From Entomortierella parvispora (taxonomy: Eukaryota; Mortierellomycota; Mortierellomycetes; Mortierellales; Mortierellaceae), in contig OY752141.1 in assembly GCA_963573315.1 (NCBI GenBank), positions 2,108,001-2,172,000 of the forward strand: DNA of 64,000 nucleotides, in the 5' to 3' direction. The position numbers were made by a program, and so were the translations under genes. Shown one piece after another: positions 24,128 through 33,438 of this stretch (within the stretch, counting starts at the first letter, position 1; each line of letters begins with the position of its first letter). Under the pieces are notes generated by a model. The model was not told the origin of the DNA. It did no database searches and saw only the letters and a program-made list of their open reading frames with translations.

Positions 24128-24857
24128 TTACTTTTCATCCTCGCTTTCGTCCTCACTGTCCTCATCCTCTGAACCCTCCTCGCTATCGTCCTCATCATCT
24201 TCGCTGCCCTCCTCCTCGTCGTCTTCCTCGCCATCAGCGCCCTTCTTGTTCTTTCTCTCCATCTGTCTGAGGTAACTCCTGCGCTCACGCTCAGACATAC
24301 CGGACAAAAGACGCTCCAGCTCAACCTGTTCCTGGATCAATTCCTTCTCTGTCTTGATGTTTGTTGGCACGATCTCTCTGGACTCTAAGCACTTGGCGCA
24401 GACGTTCTTTTCACCAGCACAGTTGTTGCACATCACATGATAAGCGTCCTTGATCGCCTTTTGCTCGCAGCAAACACTATCAGAAGAAGGAGAAAAACAG
24501 TTCCAGATGTTAGAATGACTAGATATTCACAGGTACTAGAGCTTCATCCAAAGATCCCAATCTGGGTCGAAAATGAAAAAAAAAGAGTCGACTTCTCGAG
24601 TAGAAGGACCAGGGGAGGACCGTTTCTTACCACTTCTTCATGGTGGTCAAGGGCTTGTACTTCTTGAACTTCTTGCGCCACATGATGACCTCCACACACT
24701 TCTCACAGAGTCCGCCCACGGGCATATTGGCGATTTTCTTTGTGATCTTGGAACTCTTGTTGGCATGGAAAGCATAGGTATTCTTGTGAGCTTGCGCTCC
24801 CTTCTTTTGGTTGCCCTTGCGACTCGAAGACTTCTTGGGCTCGTAAACTCCAGACAT
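24128..24857 (-). CDS. C9orf85-family (DUF2039) zinc-binding protein
   Basis: Two exons (24857-24631, 24476-24128) give 191 aa. The family hallmarks are an N-terminal basic stretch with QKHxNTxxF-like AQAHKNTYAFHANKSSK, then CEKCVEVIMWRKKFKKYKPL, CVCCEQKAIKDAYHVMCNNC and CAKC, that is, four CxxC pairs that probably bind zinc. The C-terminal 60 residues are almost wholly Glu/Asp/Ser, as in many nuclear or nucleolar proteins. The molecular function of this family is not established. AATAAA-like sequence is absent close downstream. Confidence 0.88.
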
Positions 24858-25361
24858 GATAGATAGACAACTTCTGGAAAAAAAACAGATAGGGTGCAGG
24901 TATTATTGAGAGGGTGAGGGTCCCGGGTTACTTGAAGGTCGGTTCCTGGCAGAGGCGAAGGAAGAGGATGATGCACCGGAGCAAAGGTATAATGAGGTGC
25001 TGCGGACGAATGTGAGCGAATGTCCACTTTTTTTTTTCTTTTTTTTTCGTTTGTTGTTGAAAATAATGTCAGCAGTCACTATAGCAATCTTATTTTTGGT
25101 GGCAAGGTACCTTCAAGCTTTGACCAGCTCTCCAAAGAAAGGACGCATGGTTTCCAACAGAGGGTCTTCAACATTCATAGATTCAATCAGAAACGGCGCA
25201 AGTAATATCCTTCACAAAGACCAAGTTTAATTAAGGATTGTTGTTTTTATATCTTCAATACTCAAGCGGCCGGTGCCATCATCGCCTTTAAATCTTGGCG
25301 ACCCACACAAAGGAGAGTCACATGGGAATCGTCAAGACGCGAATGGCCCGTTGTAGGCACT
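24858..25361. other. Spacer between the DUF2039 gene and eL20
   Basis: About 500 bp containing the DUF2039-protein promoter, T-rich tracts near 25029-25049 and the eL20 3' end. No gene seen. Confidence 0.4.
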
Positions 25362-26627
25362 TTAGTAGAAGGTGGAAGGGCGCGAACCCATGAAGAGAGC
25401 GCGGTGGGACTTGTCGGCAGCGCGGATGACGCGGTGGGGCAAGGGGAACTTGATACCGGGAACCAAGATCTGCTTGATGTAGGGGCGACGAACATCAGCG
25501 TTGGCGACCTCAGCAACACGGATGATCTGGATGGAGCGAGAGCGGGCACGGTGGCGGGAAGCCATGTCCGAGTAGCAGGCCTCAACAGCGGCGTTGCGGG
25601 TCAACTCGCGGTACTCCTTGTACATGTTGTGGGTGCCGGAGCGGGAATCGTAACGGATCCAGATACCGAAGTTCTTGATCTGAAGGGGCTTCTTCTCGTG
25701 GATCTAATTGGAAAAAGGGCAAGGGTTAGACTCTCAAGCGTCAAATCTTACTGTATCATTTCATGCATGCCTAAATAGAAAAGACGTACCTCGTTGATTC
25801 CGACGATCTCGCCGTTAACCTTCTTGACCTTCTTCAGCTTGCGCATGAAGTACCAGAAGCGGGACTTGGCGACAACCTCGTTGGGGGCGAAGAGGCGCAT
25901 GCGGAAAAGCTTGGGGGTAGCATCCTTCTCGGTGGGGAGATGGCGACCGACCAATTGGTACTCGTGAAGCTATTGTAGACAATAGGTTCCAAAGGACCAA
26001 ATTGAGAGGATAGAGAGAGAAACGAACCAAGTAAGATACTGGTCAAAACGCTGAAGGGAATGGAAAGTGGTGTGCAAGCGTAGAGGAGAGAGAGTTCCTG
26101 CAGAGTTTCTCCTGAACAAAGATTGAAGACTCCAGATATTCCATTGATCCTTTCCTGATACGACGATAGTCCCCCTTCATGCCAAGCATGCCGCCAATGT
26201 GACCAGCAAGGAGTTAAGCGATCGCCACAAAGGTGTTGGCCTTTCTGAATCCTCGATCGATCCATCATAGACCTCCACCTCGCGCTGATGCAAAGCTCTG
26301 GTGACAGATTTTCCACCAAGTCTTGGCAAGAATGCTCATCCTTCCATCTATAATGAACGTAACATCCTCCCATCGACTTTGACGGTTGACGACCGTTCAG
26401 CAGGCGATCGAGGGTTCTCCCTGCACATGTCACATCTTTGGCCGATCATGGCGATGAATGGTGGGAGGATGAGGGCATCTCCCATTTTCGAATGAAATCA
26501 TCGAGCAGATGTCAAATATAGCCACTGCGAGATTCTCCATGGGTCCTGAAGTAGTAGTCCGAGTGATGGATGGATGGATGGGATCAACCCGTCAACCATG
26601 GATGGATTGGGCACGCACTCTGGACAT
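25362..26627 (-). CDS. RPL20: Large ribosomal subunit protein eL20 (L18a)
   Basis: Three exons: 26627-26619 (ATG TCC AGA only), 25969-25790 and 25703-25362, giving 176 aa, normal for the family. The sequence starts [19 protein letters not shown], continues [20 protein letters not shown] and ends MGSRPSTFY, diagnostic of eL20. The 9-nt first coding exon was located by its donor (AGA|GTGCGT) and by phase. It is followed by a 649-nt intron, by far the longest of the gene, with GGATG repeats (26565-26582). The promoter element GTCATGTGACT is about 75 bp upstream of the ATG. The neighbouring MEIOB gene diverges from the same promoter. Confidence 0.92.
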
Positions 26628-26804
26628 TTTTGAAGTCTGAAGCAAAAGGAAGGACCTCAAATTCTTCGCCAAAAAATCAAATATACATTTGTTTCAGGTC
26701 ATGTGACTGACTTTACCAAACTCCGTAGATCGACCCTCCGGTTGGAGTCTTCCTTCCTCTGAACTCCCTCCGCCTTCGTAACTGTGCTCCAAGCCATCTT
26801 CGCT
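26628..26804. promoter_or_regulatory. Shared eL20/MEIOB promoter with GTCATGTGACT element
   Basis: Only 177 bp separate the divergent start codons. At 26698-26708 is the same 11-mer GTCATGTGACT found upstream of eS30. It holds the Cbf1-type core GTCACATG on the minus strand. Regulation of MEIOB through the same site is possible but not shown. Confidence 0.5.
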
Positions 26805-29299
26805 ATGCAGCCGAACCAATATCCTCATACTCAGTCAGCTTCTGAGCGCCCACTCACTCTAGCTGCTGCCCCTGCAGTACAAAAGTTCACCCCATACTCT
26901 TCCAACAGTTTCAACGCCACTCTACAACACCCTTCGACCATGCCGACAGTCTCGTGGCAAGCACTCAGAACTTTTGCACCAGAGCATAGGGTGGTAACGC
27001 CGGATGCCCCTCATGTACCCATCCGAAGTCTTCACCTGGGAAAGGCGTTGGTGGTGAGTCAAACTCTGGTGGCGACGGTAGCTGTTCATAGAGATGCAAG
27101 CGTAGATCAAAAATAACTAACCGGCCTTGTCCATTGTGGATATCGACGACTCGCAGCGAGTTTCTGGTAAATAGTTTTGCTTACAGGAATTCTAACCGTT
27201 CAAAGAGACGCACTAACATCCATCATATATGCGCTGGATCAAGGCCGAACCGTTAGGGCTCCCGATGTCAAAGCTTTCCCAGACAGATTCGACTCTAGTA
27301 AGCGACGATGGTTGTTGACGTTTACTATCAAGGACGACATTGACACTATCGACGTCAAATTTTGGCACAAGAGCCAAGAGCATCTGAATTCTTACTCGAA
27401 CATCACGGTATCGCAAAAAGAATTTCTGCTTTTAACTTTTTAGTATCATGCATCAATACGACTCTGACTCTCTTCTCTTTGTCGCGTAGCTTGATCAAGT
27501 TGTCCATATCTTGACAGATGAAGTCAAGTTAAACAACAATCCAGCTACCGGCAACCAGACGACATCAACGCCCTCAACCTCTTCGCCACTCTGTTTGCAC
27601 TTGAGCGAAGGCAAGTTCGGGCACACGATCGATGTGGGCTCCGATGATCAACAAAACAGCATGTTCAAGCATGCCCTTGGAGCGAATGCTGTGGGGAGCA
27701 TACCTTGCATGCCGATTAAACAGATAGTTGGCGCTATTGGATCGCTCAAGAACCAGCGCTTCAACATGGTTGTTTGTGTGAAGAAGGTACATCAATAATC
27801 TCCAAGTTGAAATAGGGCGAGTGCAGTACATTTTGACACAATTTAAAACACTAGGTGGCGAACTACAGTACTGTCACGACCAAGAATGGCCCCTTGACAA
27901 AAACCGAGCTTTGTGTGTTTGACGCACATGGAGCGGAGATGTCCATGATCCTTTGGGGTGATCAGTTGTCCAAGGCAGTCCAACAGTGGACTCCATACAC
28001 CACAGGTACATGGGGAGAAAGAGCCAAAACTCTATGCATTGCTAACATTCACTTCTCTCTCGGTCATTCTAGTTCTTGTTCTGACAGGAGCTCAGGCATC
28101 CGTCTACGGGTTGAAGATGCAGATTACCCTTGGGTATCAGACCCACATCCAGGTTGACCCAGTCTGCAAAGATGTCGAAGTAAACAGGAGCTGAATCGAG
28201 CCTGCAAAAGCAGTCTTTGACATGGGTTGCTAACGGAGTACTGTTTTTTTCTAGTGGTTGAGGCACTTCTCTGTGCAGTGCCAGGAATTACCAGAAGACC
28301 AAAATCCCGGTAAGAATAGACAATCCCAAGCACCCAATTGAATAGAGTGTTCTTCTGACTCAGTTTGTCCAGTTGCCGAAGCCGGCGAGATAACGCCAAA
28401 GCAAATTCGTTCTCTCTATGGTGTATTGGACATCAAGAACAAGGCTGAGTCGCTGGGTACTTTGGGTAAGAAATATCACATGGTGCAATGGTCACGACGT
28501 ATTATCTTGGGTTCTAACTTGAAAATTGCTGTATGCTCTTGCTAGAAACGGCCTATGGCTACACCTATGCAGTCGTGTCGGAACTCGGGATTGATAATCG
28601 GTCCGACGTTTTGACTGCCAAATGGTAATTACGCTCATGGAACTTTCTATTACTTGATGACCCTTTAACCCTGAGTAAACATGCATTTTTGCTTGTAGTC
28701 CGTCTTGCAAGAACGCTGTATCTTCTTTCAAAATGGAAGTATGTTCAGCTTGCAATACTATGCCGCCGGGTGAAGGGTGCTGGCGGTACGACATTTCACG
28801 ATCCATTTCGTTCATGGATGACACTGGCGAACTCCATCACCCAATTGTGTCTTCTGCCGTTTTTCAAACGTTACTTGGATTCAAGGTATAAAGCGCGGTT
28901 GATGAAAACTATGTAGTGTAACTTTGTATAACAGATTCATTTTGTACATCTTAGCCGAACGAATTCAGTGCCCTGTCGATGGTGGAAAGGTCTCAACTGA
29001 AGGTAAAGTTACCTCAGGTGTCATTCACAAAAAATTATAGACTGACTAGATGTATTTTCTTACACTGGACTGAAAATCACAGAAGCGATATTTTTTGGAG
29101 CGAGTCAAGATTTTCTTTAAGGTAAGGTCGATTGTTGCGCATTTGCTCTGCAGCAAAATCAAAACCTATCATGCTGACAAATATTGAGATTTGGTAGCTG
29201 GCTTGGTCAGACTTCAAGAAAGTACCTGTCGTTGAGATCGTTTCAATCGAGTCAGTGGATCTTTACGACTTTGAATCCCAAAACGAGGTTACAGTCTGA
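26805..29299 (+). CDS. MEIOB: MEIOB-like meiotic single-strand DNA-binding protein (RPA1-related OB folds)
   Basis: Twelve exons (26805-27053, 27187-27407, 27490-27786, 27855-28005, 28073-28179, 28255-28309, 28364-28465, 28546-28624, 28699-28885, 28955-29002, 29083-29121, 29198-29299), about 545 aa. In animals MEIOB binds ssDNA with SPATA22 and stabilises meiotic recombination intermediates. Matches: DVKAFPDRF and FTIKDDIDTIDVKFW (first OB region); IGSLKNQRFNMVVCVKKV, ELCVFDAHGAEMSMILWGDQ and LAxxW-like KAVQQWTPYTT (second OB); a zinc pair CPSCK...CSACN; then VERSQLK, KRYFLERVKIFFK in the last OB fold. Exon 1 to exon 2 does not keep frame by one nucleotide with the obvious donor (GTG|GTGAGT), so that junction is unresolved or carries a 1-nt error. 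All other junctions fit. A divergent RPA1 paralogue is the main alternative. Confidence 0.82.
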
Positions 29300-29466
29300 A
29301 AATTATTCAAGGTTGCAAAAAATCGAATCTGCCAATGGCGCATCTCGTCAGGACACTCAAGACTGGAGGAGACAGAAACAACTTGGCGTTTTTATTGCGA
29401 GCAATGAATATAAAGTGTGCCCATGTTCAACTGAAAACACCAGTCATTCCAGCAATGCTAAAGATT

Positions 29467-30442
29467 TTATGCGTGGGTTTGCTGGTACTCCTTCTCTAGC
29501 TTTTTCTGTACTGCAGTTCTGATGAATCCATGGACAGTCTGAGCAGCCTTGTGACAAATGTTTGCGCACTTGAAATATTCTTCCTCTGTGTACAATCCTG
29601 TGCTTTCGGAAAAGAGAATCGGGCTCGACTCGTTGTCCAAATCCATGGCTCCTGAGCTGGCGGTCGATATTGAGCTCTTGTTGTCAAAGACAAAGACGTG
29701 AGTGGATTTTGCTTGTAAAAGCTCCTCCGTTGTAGGGTCAAGAAGAATCTCTCCAGATTTTTCATCGACAATGCAAGTAACAGATCCAAGGATCGAGTTC
29801 AAGGGAATACCGGCATCCAAAAGCGCCAAGACTGTAGCATTAAATGCCGTCGACAAGATCTACGAGTTTTCAGTTGAAAAGAGTAAAGTAAGATTAGTAT
29901 TTTGTTGACAGCGCTATCGCTTTGGAGAAAAGGCAAAGGCGCCACTTACACATCCATCATCCTTCATGGTCTGAACCACGATTTGAATGCCTGTCCTTGG
30001 GTGCAATCCAGAGAGAATCAAGGGCTCCAATGTCTCCCGAATGCTTCTTTCCCGTGACTTGTCCTTGATCCCGGGCAATCCAACCAAAGGTCTAGCAATG
30101 ACTTCAATGGTGGCTTTATCCAACTTTTCATCTCGAATCTTGACCTCTGCAGGTCCCACCACCGAGCACAACACAGATGATCCACCTAAAATTGTCCGTG
30201 ATGAAGCAGAGAGCAATAGCAGTATTTCTGTCAACATAAGTGCGTGCGTCAACATGAACACATTTTTCATCCTGAGGTTCTTGTTAACGCGAGTAAAGTA
30301 AAAAAAAAGGGAATGAAACCCCCATGCATAGCAACTCACCAAAGTCGAATTGTGCTGAGCCGTCAGCTCTGTTGAGCAAGTTCTGGGAAGAAAAGAAAGG
30401 GCGCAGCTGGTTTGCAGTGCGGGTACGGTCGAGGCGAGCCAT
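29467..30442 (-). CDS. RRP46: Exosome core subunit RRP46
   Basis: Three exons (30442-30340, 30185-29950, 29859-29467) give 243 aa. An RNase PH-fold subunit of the non-catalytic exosome ring, acting in 3'-5' RNA processing and decay in nucleus and cytoplasm. Seen are the N-terminal LLNRADGSAQFDFGGSSVLC, SVVGPAEVKIRDEKLDKATI, LSGLHPRTGIQIVVQTMKDD and LSTAFNATVLALLDAGIPL, in the family's order. An Asp/Ser-rich insertion near residues 165-195 is not typical. It lies in tandem with APC11, 122 bp downstream of that gene's stop. Confidence 0.92.
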
Positions 30443-30564
30443 GGTGGGTTTATTATGATGCGAATGGGGTATGAGAAGAATGCAAGGTGGTGTTGGTGTT
30501 GTGAGATCGCACAGGTTGATCTCTAAAAAAAACGTGACTGCCTGAGAAATCAGCAGGAAGTCCT

Positions 30565-31263
30565 TCAGATTGCCGCCACTAAAATGCAAGAGGGAGAAGA
30601 GTAAGGCGTGAGTTACGAGCAACATGGAGCTCCGTTCCTTATTATGAACTGAAGCAACTCTTCTAAGCGCGTTACCGAAAGGTTTCCGATCCAGTGGACA
30701 AGTCCCTTGTTCCTCTCCTTTTGATTCGAGCCACTTGTGGATGCAATGCAGGTGGAAGGTGTGGTTGCATTGTCCCATCACTACACAAGACAAGAAGAAA
30801 ACGATCGAACAATACTCAGTTATACTATCCAGAGTCCACCAACAACACCCTCATACTTTTGACATTTCCTCGGGTTGGCATTACATAGTGGACATTGGTC
30901 TCCAGGTTGCTTGCACTCGCCGCATGAGGCATCGAATGCGTGCTGACAGATTCCGCAGACCTCAGTCGAGTCTTCGACGTTGTTCCAGCTCCAGATCCCG
31001 ACAGCGTGCCACCTAAGTCGTTAAATGGAGAAAGGGAAGGGAAGGTAACAGAGAGGGAATGCTTAGTCCTTGGACTTCTTGCTGTCTTGTCAAGGCATTG
31101 TCAGAGTGAAGACGGATGGGGACCGTACTCTATTGTTTCGCACAAAGGGGTTAGACGCCGAAGCATTTCAAATGTACATTGTGTACACGTATAAATCAGA
31201 GATGCATCCGAGTAAGGTCAGTAAGGATAGCTTACTTTTTACTTTTACTTTGAGCTCTACCAT
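30565..31263 (-). CDS. APC11: Anaphase-promoting complex RING subunit APC11
   Basis: Four exons (31263-31236, 31012-30885, 30780-30676, 30578-30565), about 91 aa. APC11 is the RING-H2 subunit that recruits the E2 enzyme to the APC/C ubiquitin ligase. Seen: a Lys/Val-rich start (KVKVK), WHAVGIWSW, CGICQHAFDASCGEC, PGDQCPL, GQCNHTFHLHCIHKWL and finally CPLDRKPF. PGDQCPL and the start identify APC11 rather than RBX1, but the last zinc ligand is Asp as in RBX1, where other APC11 proteins have Cys. The C-terminus is short (VAAI after a 14-nt last exon). Exon 1 (28 nt) joined to exon 2 misses frame by one nucleotide at an A-run just before the donor, so exon 1 is provisional or the A-run is one base short. 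Confidence 0.82.
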
Positions 31264-31999
31264 GGAGGGCGGGTGGTCTTGGAGAGGTGAGAGGAGACAT
31301 GGAGAGAAAGAGAGGGTAAAAAAAGGTTGGGTTGCCACTAATTTTTGAATTTTGTGCGCCTGATGATTGGGACGTGCCCCAGAATCGTTGACCTTGGGAG
31401 CGAGGCAAGAGCAGTCGCGCCATACATATCAGTGGGGAAGAGTCCAACTTTTACTTTTGCTCAATTGGTTCGAGCACTCGGTCTCTTGCAGACAGACAGA
31501 CAGGCAGGCAGGCACACAGATAGACAGACAGAAAGAAAGACAGACAGACGCAGAAATGGTCTACACAAGGCCAATCCAAGCAATGGTTCCCATTGAAGAA
31601 TGGATGTGTATCTATCCCTCTGCTCAGATTTTCTTTTTTTTCACAAGAGAGAGAGACAGAGAGAGATAAAGACAAACGCACAAGTCGACCAGCAGCAGCA
31701 GCAGCGAGATGCAGCAGCAACAGAAGAGGAAAAAAAGAAAAGAAAAAGAGTTCATTGTGTGGATCGCACCAGACGAGAGCCAGCGCTGTTTCCCTCGCCC
31801 GCGGCCGACCAATCACAGGCTGAGACGCCGAGAGGGAGAACACGCTCCTCTGGAGCCCCTTTCCCTTGTTCTTCTTTTCGGTTCTTTTTTTGAGACGCCC
31901 TCCTCTCTCCTCTCTTCTCTCCCTCTCTTTCATCCTTCATCTCTTCCTCTTCATCCCTCCCCTCCTTCCTCCTCATCCCACCTGTACATATCCCACACC
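31264..31999. other. Divergent APC11/TRAP-alpha upstream region with CAGA microsatellite
   Basis: No gene seen in about 735 bp. A CAGA/CAGG microsatellite covers about 31492-31550. A GA-rich then C/T-rich leader runs up to the TRAP-alpha ATG at 32000. Open frames on both strands follow the biased composition. Confidence 0.6.
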
Positions 32000-33298
32000 A
32001 TGTTCGGTTTGAAGCAGTCCCTCAAAGCCCTCCTTTGCGGCGCCATCTTCCTCGCCTCAGGTATCCCTTCGTCCTCTGCAATCCTCAGATGGAGATCTCG
32101 CGCTTTCAAGAGCGATCACCTGGAGACGACTCTTTTCCTTCGCGTCTTCTTCTGGCATGATCCCGGACCAATACTTGAACACAGTCGAGAGACGACCAGA
32201 AGGATAAACTCGCGGACACAAACTGATCAGGATGACAGGATCGACTAGCTGTTGATCCATCAGCGATCGGATGGAGAATCAAGATGACAGGATGGGACCA
32301 AGCTGCAGCCGTCTAACCTCACTTTCTACCATGTCTACCATAGTCTCTGCCCAGGCCCTCCCCAACGTTGATGTCAACGCTGACTTCCCCAATGCCATCG
32401 CTGGATGTAAGTTTTCTTTAGTCTTATCCCAGATTCCTCCACTTGCGTTTCCCACGAACGGACCTTCCGACCTCCAGCGATGTGAGACTGATCCTGGATC
32501 CAACCCAACGCTTCTTCTATCCACCCCCTATTAGTGACACCCGATCTCATCAGCGGTGAGGCCAACGACCTCAAGGTCACTTTCCGCAACACTGGCAAGA
32601 CCGACCTCAAGGTTAACTTGATTGTCGGCAGCATTGCCGAGATGACTGACTTCTCCAACGTCATTCGCAACGTAAGGCTTAGGAACTGGACATCCCTCGC
32701 ACGCATTCAATAAGAGGTTGGATCGAACCGAGTTCTAATGGCCGCTTTATTTTTCTCATTCTTAGTTGACTGCCTACAGATACGGCACCACCCTCAAGGC
32801 CGACGGTACCTTGATCCTCCCCTACACCATCAAGATGGAGCATGCTTCCCGTGAGGTCGGTTTGACCCTCATGGCCGACATCGTGGACTCCAGCAAGAAC
32901 CACTTTCCCGTCTTGATCTACAACTCGACCGTCAACTTCACCGAGCCCATCCAGGGATGGATCGACATTCAGCTGTAAGTGCTTTCGCGTATCGACCACA
33001 CGATCGACGCCACGCCCCAATAGAGAACAGAGATTCTAATTGTAAATCTTGTTTTTTTATTTTTATTTTGTGACTCTACAGTATCTTCCTCTACGTTCTC
33101 ATTGGCGGTCTCTTCGTTGCCATCGGTATGTTCATCAAGGATGCCATGGCTCCTGAGGTCAAGAAGTCTACCAAGAAGACCCCAAGCATGACCCCCGAGG
33201 AGCGTGAGGCCGCTTTGGAGAAGATGAAGGTTTTGGACGAGGACTGGATCCCTGAGCACCACAAGAAGTCTCCTCGCGTCACCAAGAGACGCTCATAA
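32000..33298 (+). CDS. SSR1: Translocon-associated protein alpha (TRAP-alpha/SSR1)
   Basis: Five exons (32000-32060, 32344-32406, 32535-32671, 32766-32974, 33082-33298) give 228 aa. An ER membrane protein next to the Sec61 channel that assists co-translational translocation. Features: signal peptide (KALLCGAIFLASGVSAQA), lumenal domain with GEANDLKVTFRNTGKTDLKV and YRYGTTLKADGTLILPYTIK, one membrane segment near residues 158-178 (LIFLYVLIGGLFVAIGMFI) and a basic cytosolic tail ending HHKKSPRVTKRRS. N-glycosylation-type sequons occur in the lumenal part (YNSTVNFT). Intron 1 (283 nt) interrupts the signal peptide. Animal TRAP-alpha has an acidic lumenal N-terminus that is short here. Confidence 0.9.
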
Positions 33299-33438
33299 AA
33301 AAGTCGGTCGCGGCCCTTTTTTTAGCGATTATTATTCATGACAGAATATCTGTCGCCCATTTTCCATTCCTCCCAGGAAAGGATGTACTCATATAAATCA
33401 AATATCTCTATTATCACAAATTCACGTCGATATCGGCA

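Noticed and set aside
30694-31016. Assignment of the RING protein as RBX1
   Set aside because: PGDQCPL, the KVKVK start and WHAVGIWSW match APC11; only the last Asp ligand is RBX1-like.
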